DNA of 64,000 nt from Galeruca laticollis (taxonomy: Eukaryota > Arthropoda > Insecta > Coleoptera > Chrysomelidae): positions 26,471,114 to 26,535,113 of the forward strand of contig OY998179.1 in the NCBI GenBank assembly GCA_963921935.1, read 5' to 3'. Under the pieces are notes generated by a model. It worked only from the letters and a program-made list of their open reading frames with translations, did not search any database and was not told where the DNA came from. Below are positions 57,422 through 64,000 of this stretch, one piece after another. Each line of letters begins with the position of its first letter. The stretch's first letter is position 1. The translations under genes and the position numbers were made by a program.

Positions 57422-60062
57422 ATGTCGTCAAGAACAATGCGAATTCTAACGTTATGCGAAACCAGTAAGTATAAAATTCTAATTATATCAATAACCTTCA
57501 GTTTATAGACATGCCTGATTGTTAATGAGAACATGACTATAGTCCATAGGTTAGGATATTGACAACAATGGCGGCCTTAACCTGATCAACTTCTTGCGTA
57601 CAACTGAGTTGAAACATTCAATTTAATTCAAGAAGCAATAGATATTATTATCTCGAATGAATTGTTTATATTCACCAATGTTAAAATATATTTTATGCCC
57701 CAACTTTTCGTACATTTATCACTAATAATAGTCTGGTAGTTCGTTTGTCATTATTAAAGGATGAATTAATGTGTGGTGAATGGTGATTTCGTGATAGAAT
57801 CCTTAGATATATGAAACTTTTGTACTGAACGTAATGACTTGAAAGATTTTTCGGTCACGGACAGACCTACTCATAACCGTCTCATTTTGTTTTTATCATT
57901 ACTGATGCATATTGATTTTTATTTTCTATTCAGACAATGGTCATCGGAATGATGACTCAACAGTGGTAGGTGTTGCCCAAGATGAATCACCTGAATCTCA
58001 AATCGAAGAGCTAAATACAAGTAATATTCCGTCCGCACATGAGGCACCCTGTACTTCTAGTTCTAACCTTACACCAAATCAGAGCAGAGTTCAACAGCAC
58101 ATTGTGGAGGTTTCCACTCAAGAGTCACAACTTGACTCTGATGGAGAGTCTTATGAAGAATCTTTTTCATCAGATCACTCAAACTATAACCCTGAAGATG
58201 ATAGCTCATCCAGCTCCAGTTCATCAGATATTGATCGAAATGTTACCAATAATTCTGTACGTTTGGACGGTATGGAGATTTTTCCCGAAACAACAAGTAA
58301 ACCACTGAAAAGGGTTCGACATCAAAACGAGTGGGCACGAAACATTAAAAATGGAAAACGGGCTAGGGGTGAATCATACGTCTCTTCTAGAAAGAAGACC
58401 ATTCCCGCCATTACATTGAACCCACCGTGTCATAACTGTAGAAATAAATGTCACTTGAAATTTTCTGAAGATGAACGTAAGGATATCTTCGAAAATTACT
58501 ATGCTATGGCAGATTATTCTCGACAAAGGGATTTTATTCACGCCAATACCAATACATTTCCCAAAAAAAGATTGACTGCAGAAATTAATTCGAAACGCAA
58601 TAATTCCATCACTTTTTTTCTTCCAAGTAATGGAGAAAGAATTAAGGTATGTAAAACGATGTTCCTCAATACGCTGGGTATCAAAAAGGGTTTTGTGGAT
58701 ATTGCAATGAAGAAGCGAACCTCCAAAAATACTTGCGAAGGAGACAAAAGAGGAAAACATGTCAAAAAAGTGACACATCCGGAAATTGTGACAAAGGTCA
58801 AGGAACATATTGGAAGTTTTCCCGTTGTACCCTCCCATTATTGCAGAGCTACAACGAAACGTCTGTATCTAGATCCATCGTTGAATATTAACCTGATGTA
58901 CAAGTTGTATTGCCAGTTTTGCGATCAAAGGGGCGAACCTAAGGCCAAATTACAGTTTTATCGAAAGAGTTTTAATGAAAATTTCAATTTAGCATTTCAT
59001 AAGCCCAAAAAGGTCCAATGCCATGTTTGTGTTAATTATACTAATGCTACAGTACAGGAGAAAAATAATTTGAAGGATAAATATAAAGAACATTTGGATC
59101 TAAAAGATCATGCTCGGTTAGAGAAAATGAAGGACAAGGAAGAAGCAGAAACATCACATGGTGAATTTGTGTGTGCTAATTTTGATCTCCAACAAGTACT
59201 TCTGGTACCATCAGACCCCACAAACAATGCACTGTTTTACAAGCGCCGCCTCGCAACTTACAATTTCACAATTTATGTTCTCAATAAAAATGAAGGCTAC
59301 TGCTATATGTGGGACCAAACTGAAGGTGGAAGAGGAAGTTGCGAGATTGCAAGTTCAGTTCATTTATTTCTGAAATCTCTTCCCCCTGTTGTGAAGAGAA
59401 TCACATTTTACAGTGACAGATGTGGGGGTCAAAGCTTGAATCAGTTTATGGCCACTATGTTCATGATTGCTGTGCAGGAACTGGACAATATTTTCATGAT
59501 TGATATGAAGTTCCTTGTTCCAGGTCACACTCAAATGGAGTGTGACTCTATGCACTCAGCTATCTCCACTGAACTGCGGCGAGTAGGCAAAGCGTCGTGG
59601 CCGAAAAATCTGAAACAGATAGCGCGAAGTGCTAGAAGAAAAGGAGACAAGCCATACCAAGATAGGAATTTATCAAGAGAAGATATACAAGATTACAAAC
59701 TCTTCATGAAGCAAAATCTGACGAACCGAAAAAAGGATGAAAACTCAGTAGATGTGTACTGGCAAAAAATGTGTTGGATGCGGTTTGAACTATGTAAACT
59801 CTTTGAGATGCAATTTAAGCAAAATTTTGGTGAATCTTTCAGAACCCTCAATTTCAAAAAACGAAATCTTCGTCAGTCACTAGCGCAACTGAAACTTCTT
59901 TACACATCACCGATTCCAATCCGAACTTTGAAATATAGGGATTTGGTTTCCTTGTTCACCATGAACCCTCCAGCACTGGGTAAACAGTATGAACCATTTT
60001 ACTTAAGTTTACCTCACAATGAAGATGCTATCGAAGATGTAGATGATGGAGATTGTGAATGA
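57422..60062 (+). CDS. Uncharacterised 723-aa protein, probable DDE/RNase H-fold transposase
   Basis: Two exons, 57422-57464 and 57934-60062. ATG 57422 gives MSSRTMRILTLCET, then a GT-AG intron (GTAAGT...TATTCAG, 469 bp) that joins in frame to 'NNGHRNDDSTVV'. The open frame is intact to TGA 60060-60062. Residues ~15-130 are Ser/Asp/Glu-rich and probably disordered. A basic patch ('KRVRHQNEWARNIKNGKRARG') follows. A Cys cluster begins at ~180 ('CHNCRNKCHLKF'), and a second C-x2-C is at ~365 ('VQCHVC'). The core has 'CANFDLQQVLLVP' (D432), 'ITFYSDRCGGQSLNQF' (D509) and 'VPGHTQMECDSMHSAI' (E550). The Asp-Asp spacing of 77 and Asp-Glu spacing of 41 fit a DDE triad. The tail is acidic. AATAAA is at 60166. 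I know close relatives only as uncharacterised proteins in insect genomes. The transposase role is inferred from the TIRs and the triad. Confidence 0.8.
57465..57933 (+). other. Intron of the 723-aa gene
   Basis: Donor CCA|GTAAGT and acceptor TTTTCTATTCAG|AC. Joining gives codon 15 AAC and keeps the frame. The ORF extends upstream of the acceptor only by chance, without a good start. Confidence 0.8.
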
Positions 60063-60165
60063 CACCATAAAAAAGTTTCTATCATTATTTTACGTTTTAT
60101 TTTTTATTAATGAGGGCTTGTTTGAACGAAATATAAGATTTCAATTATTAGATGTGTTTAATATT

Positions 60166-60171
60166 AATAAA
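60166..60171 (+). terminator. Polyadenylation signal of the 723-aa gene
   Basis: AATAAA about 105 bp after the stop codon. Confidence 0.55.
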
Positions 60172-60459
60172 GAGTTCTGAGAACTGCCAATACTCTGAGC
60201 TATCTAACTTTACCAAACCCTTTTCCAAAAACGAACCTGTGCTACAGCTAGGTAACTGAGTTTTTTTCAAAAATTTTCAGTTTTACAAAAATCCTGTTTC
60301 TTTTACTCAGTTGATTGAAGTCGGAATGGAACACTAATACCTTCAAATATTCAACAGTGTGTACATTTTTTCAAATAGGAATCGCACCAACTCATCACAA
60401 GAACATAAAAACGTTGGGAAACATCAATTTGCGTTTTTCTCGAAATCACCAATTTGCAG

Positions 60460-60486
60460 TTACCTACTTGTAGTTCTCACCCCACG
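60460..60486 (-). repeat. Right TIR of the 3.6-kb transposon
   Basis: The partner of 56904-56930, followed by ATGT. Confidence 0.88.
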
Positions 60487-60490
60487 ATGT

Positions 60491-62452
60491 ATTTCAGTTA
60501 TTAACTGTGATATTGAACTAATGTGCCCATTGAAGTTACATGTCTCGTGTGTTGTCTCTGTAACTAACTCAATATAGCATAGTTTTCGTCGAAAATTATT
60601 TGCATGTCGGAGTTAGTGCAATACATAAATGTAAAGTTGGTTGTCTAAATACGATCGATTACAGTTAGACTTCTCTTCGCTGGAAGATATTGCCGTGATC
60701 TAATTGTTGAGTAGTCTTACTAAAAAAGGGAAATTGAGTTAGTACAGTCTTCGTTGGAGGAGTCGAATTGTACTTTCACCAACTGCACGTTAAATAAATA
60801 AATAAATATTTTGTTGTGCTGAATTATACATTTTTTGTCAAAACATTTTCCGCCGAATATCTCTCGGACATTCACAAATGCCTTATAATTTCACAACAAA
60901 TTTCTCAAGCTCGTTGATGGGAAGGAACGAACTTTAGATTGTTATAAAATTATCTCGTCTATTATCAAATATCCTAGAGATATTATTACTGATAGTTCAC
61001 CATAACTTTTGTTACATCTGTTAATTCAGTCAAATTTCTACTTGTCCCTAAAATTCAATTATGACTGTTAGGTAAATCAATAATCAGTTGAAGATTGGCT
61101 ACACTGATATGCCATATGTCAATTATATGACAAGCGGGGTACACTCAGATTCATGCATGTACTATGAACGGATGTGAATTAAATAATAAATAATAATCCA
61201 AGTCTTCATAATTTATTATAATACAAACCTTAACAATGGCTATGCGAGAAATTCAATGAAAATTATCACTACATCAAAACTTTTCGAAAAATTGAAAATA
61301 ATATTCTTCTTATTTAATTAAAATTAAACTCAGTACATTTTTACCTTTCAGTGTATATTAAAATGTCTCGCTTTATATTTAGGAAAGCTTTAGATAAATA
61401 ATGTTGGTAATGACATCGCCGGTACGGCAGCACAAGAAGAGGAAAAAAATAATTGAAAAGTGAGAGGTCCCATTAAGATTGAAATCTATTGAGATCATTG
61501 TCATCAACATAATTGATACTGTATACAATTAAACTCTTTGTCTGGCACTTAATTTCTAATTCTGTTAAACCATTAGATCTATTCAATTGAATTTATAATA
61601 TGTCAGCTGCCTGTTATGAAATTTATTATACAACGGTAAGGTAGTTGCTTGAACTATATTCAACATGACTAACGTGTAAAGTATCTGGAGAAATTTTGAA
61701 TTGAATTTTATGCAGATTTGCAGCGACCACGCATGTTACATAAACAGTCTTTTGAGCTGTCTTATGTACAGGGTCATCCACTCCATGTCAAATGTTACCT
61801 ACTACGTATTTTTAACATTAGACAGTTGTTACGATATTGTGAGTAATAGTTGAATAAGAAATGGTTTATACACAATAGCTCAATTAATAATTACTTCCAT
61901 TCCGAATAATTATGAGCTAATTATGTGATTTGAGAACAACAGATTTTTGATCACACCCAACATAGTATGACACATCAATCATCTATCGAATAAATATTGT
62001 ATACAGTGCGGAAAAGCCAAATGAAATTAAGTTATGAGTTCCGTTACTGTACCGGGAGTCTGATTATAGAGGTAACCCGTTGTATCTCAGAAACTATTTA
62101 TCGTACAGCTTAGAGAAGAAAATCTTTGACATAAACTCACATACGAGAAACTGCTGGAAATGATTTTCAAGTTTTACACTCCATCGCTAGAGAGCGTAGT
62201 TCACAATATTCACACAAAAACATAGTTTTTCCATAATGAATGTACCATTTTGGTACCTCAAAATTTAAATTTTCATTATTATTAGATCATCTTACGTCAT
62301 TTTTCCCCTATCATGTAAAATAATTGGTAGGGATGGGTGGGAAAGCTGACTCAATAAAACTGTTATAATTTTTGTTCCGCTTTATGGATTTTGACAAACA
62401 TAGAATTCAATGCCTAAGAAAATATTCCCTTCTTCTTCAAGTGCCCTCTTCA
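60491..62452. other. AT-rich stretch, nothing recognised
   Basis: About 2 kb without supported genes. Includes TAAATAAATAAATAAATA at 60791-60808. Confidence 0.45.
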
Positions 62453-64000
62453 CTACTGAAGGTTGGCGACAATACCAGTAAACTCCTCTCTATTTCTTGC
62501 TGCTCTCAATAGGGTGCATGTGTCTAATCCTGTCCACTCTCTTATATTCTTAAGCCATGAGCATTTTCGTTTTCCGGGTCCTCTTCGGCCCTCTATCTTT
62601 CCCTCCATAAGCAGTCTCAAAAGTTGATATTTTTCTCCTCTGTATACATGTCCCAGATAACCAGTTTTGCGCTGTTTCACATGTTGTAAAAGTTCCCTGT
62701 CTGTTCCCATCATTCTTATAACATTTTCATTTGTCATTCTTCGGGTCCATGGTATCTTCAAAAGTTTGCGGAAGATCTACATTTCAAATGATTCCAGTCG
62801 CTGCATTATCCTCTTTCCCATTGTCCAGGATTCCGAGCCATATAAGAGAGCAGAATAAATGTATGACTTCACGAAACGGTATCGAGTATCGAGTGACAGG
62901 GTGGCATTCGTTTGAAATGTCTACATTCTTACGAACGTGGCTCTTGCGTTTTCTATTCGAGCTCGAATTTCGGTCTCTAGTTCTAGGTTTTGGGTAACCC
63001 AGCACCCGAGATACTTGAATTTTCTCACCTCTTCTATTGGAGTACCATATATTCGTATATTGGCTTATGGATTTTGATTTCTGCTGACGACCTTCGTTTT
63101 GGTTTTTGCTGTATTTATTTTCAGGCCGGTGTCACCAAACCGAACATATCCTCTCTGTTCCCAATATAAATTTTTTATAAGCCTTATGTGTTCGTAGTCT
63201 AGACCCTGTTTTTGGAGCAGTTTTAACAGTGTTGGATGCTTGATGCGATCGAACGCCTTTTCGTAATCAATGAAACACAGATACACGTCTTTTCTTTGGT
63301 CTCTACATTTTTCGAGTAAAACCGTTAATCCGAAAAGTGCTTCCCGAGTTCCCAGCCCTAATCTAAACCCAAATTGTTCGGGGCTTATATTTTGTTCGCA
63401 TTTCAAGTAGATACGTCGATGTAATATTTTTAACATAATTTTCAAAGTATTGCTCATTAAGCTAATTAATCTGAAATCGGAGCACTTCCTTGATGTGTTT
63501 TTCTTGGGAATCGGTATGAACACTGACTTGAGCCAATCACGGGGGTACATTCCTGAGCTGTAGATTTTATTGGAGATTTTCTTGATCCAGCAATTTTAGC
63601 ATTTCTGTATATACATTGTCTGGTCCTGCCGCTTCTCCACTTTTAGCTGTTTTTATTGCTGCGTTTACTTCTGATGGTAAGATATTTAATGTTCTGGCTC
63701 TGTCCTTACATCATCGAACATTTCTCGAATATATCTTGACCATTCTTCTTTTATTTCTTCCTGGTCTGTAATTATTTCACTATTTTCTGTTTTAAGGAAG
63801 TTGGTCTGTAGGGCTTTCTTTCTTGTTCCTGTGATTTTTTTAACTTTTTTGTATATATTAAACTGGTCGTGTTTCTTTTGTAGTTCTTCTAATTCTTGGC
63901 ATCGATCATTCATCCATTTCTCCTTTGCGTGTCTGAATAATTTTTGAATGTTGGTTTGAGTTTCTTTATATTTGTCGATGTTTATGTTCTTATATTTTCT
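62453..64000 (-). pseudogene. RTE-like non-LTR retrotransposon ORF2 fragment, RT active site deleted
   Basis: Minus strand, entering from beyond the window. 63686-63913 is the pre-RT region ('YKKVKKITGTRKK', 'EEIKEEWSRYIREMF'). 63065-63550 is RT ('WLKSVFIPIPKKNTSRKCSDFRLISLMSNTLKIMLKILHRRI', shown in sections: 'EQFGFRLGLGTREA' and 'CFIDYEKAFDRIKH'). After 'VRFGDT' the sequence jumps directly to 'GLKINTAKTK', so ~90 residues including the YADD box are missing. 62453-62761 is the C-terminus ('GYLGHVYRGEKYQLLRLLMEGKI', 'GPGKRKCSWLKNIREWTG'). Frame breaks near 62760 and 63600. Clade from motif style. Confidence 0.8.

Larger units (their letters stand above)
56904..60486 (+). mobile_element. Intact-looking DNA transposon of unassigned superfamily
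   Basis: The ends are CGTGGGGTGAG (56904) and CTCACCCCACG (ending 60486), with the inverted match extending ~27 bp with two mismatches (through ACTACAA and TAGGTA). ATGT abuts both ends (56900-56903 and 60487-60490), a 4-bp target duplication. Inside is one two-exon gene with no stop or frameshift, and a motif related to TACAACTAGRTAA repeated in both subterminal regions. Among named superfamilies, Sola-type elements make 4-bp duplications, but I cannot confirm membership. This is the only element in the window that looks fully functional. Confidence 0.85.

Noticed and set aside
57912..57936. Upstream extension of the long frame before the intron acceptor as the true start of the 723-aa protein
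   Set aside because: It has only a TTG in place of an ATG and runs through a polypyrimidine acceptor site. Splicing to ATG 57422 gives an in-frame start.

Overview
The window looks like an AT-rich arthropod, probably insect, nuclear genome segment. The reasons are spliceosomal GT-AG introns inside transposase genes, insect-style piggyBac, hAT, Gypsy and Copia elements, (TA)n microsatellites, and the absence of any prokaryotic gene organisation. I cannot name a species. I found no intact single-copy host gene. The only host-derived coding sequence I recognise is a broken ubiquitin-specific protease copy. Almost everything else is transposable elements, many nested in one another, so this is a transposon graveyard with one young-looking element.

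Layout, left to right. 1-105 is the end of a repeat whose inverted partner lies at 33255-33360. 249-2212 is an element with two ~455-bp inverted arms enclosing a CXC (tesmin/TSO1-like) protein fragment. 3722-6300 is a broken non-LTR retrotransposon with a duplicated RNase H region, beside a long hairpin repeat. 6340-11635 is AT-rich and unassigned. 11636-14703 plus 19242-19430 is a shuffled mosaic of Gypsy fragments. It is interrupted by a ubiquitin-specific-protease pseudogene and by a hAT transposon (14704-19233, 8-bp target duplication), which itself carries a non-LTR element. 19849-21960 is a decayed piggyBac transposase. 22105-28355 is a complete-length but mutated Gypsy element with LTRs, a 5-bp target duplication and a tRNA-Leu primer site. 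Its Gag starts with a SAP-like domain, and its Pol ends in a macro domain (ADP-ribose-binding fold) plus a CCCH zinc finger. 28793-29361 is a SANT/Myb-like protein remnant. 29870-32262 is a piggyBac element with TTAA duplications and a 62-bp intron.

33359-34535 is a ~173-bp satellite array carrying a solo LTR of the same Gypsy family. 35545-36946 is Gypsy pol on the minus strand. 36970-42400 is a Copia element split by tandem-repeat arrays and a possible LTR. 42600-44770 holds remnants of a TNP2-like transposase and a neighbouring spliced gene. 45440-45750 is an array of GTAC palindromes. 46499-46941 is a MITE. 50440-55180 holds non-LTR fragments on the minus strand, one carrying a MITE. 62453-64000 is an RTE-like fragment that runs off the window.

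The most interesting intact unit is 56904-60486. It is a 3.6-kb DNA transposon with terminal inverted repeats, an ATGT duplication, repeated subterminal motifs, and an uninterrupted two-exon gene for a 723-residue protein. That protein has a plausible D432/D509/E550 catalytic triad and is of a family I cannot assign. The second highlight is the Gypsy family with the SAP, macro and CCCH additions, which suggests recruitment of ADP-ribose and RNA-binding modules by a retrotransposon.
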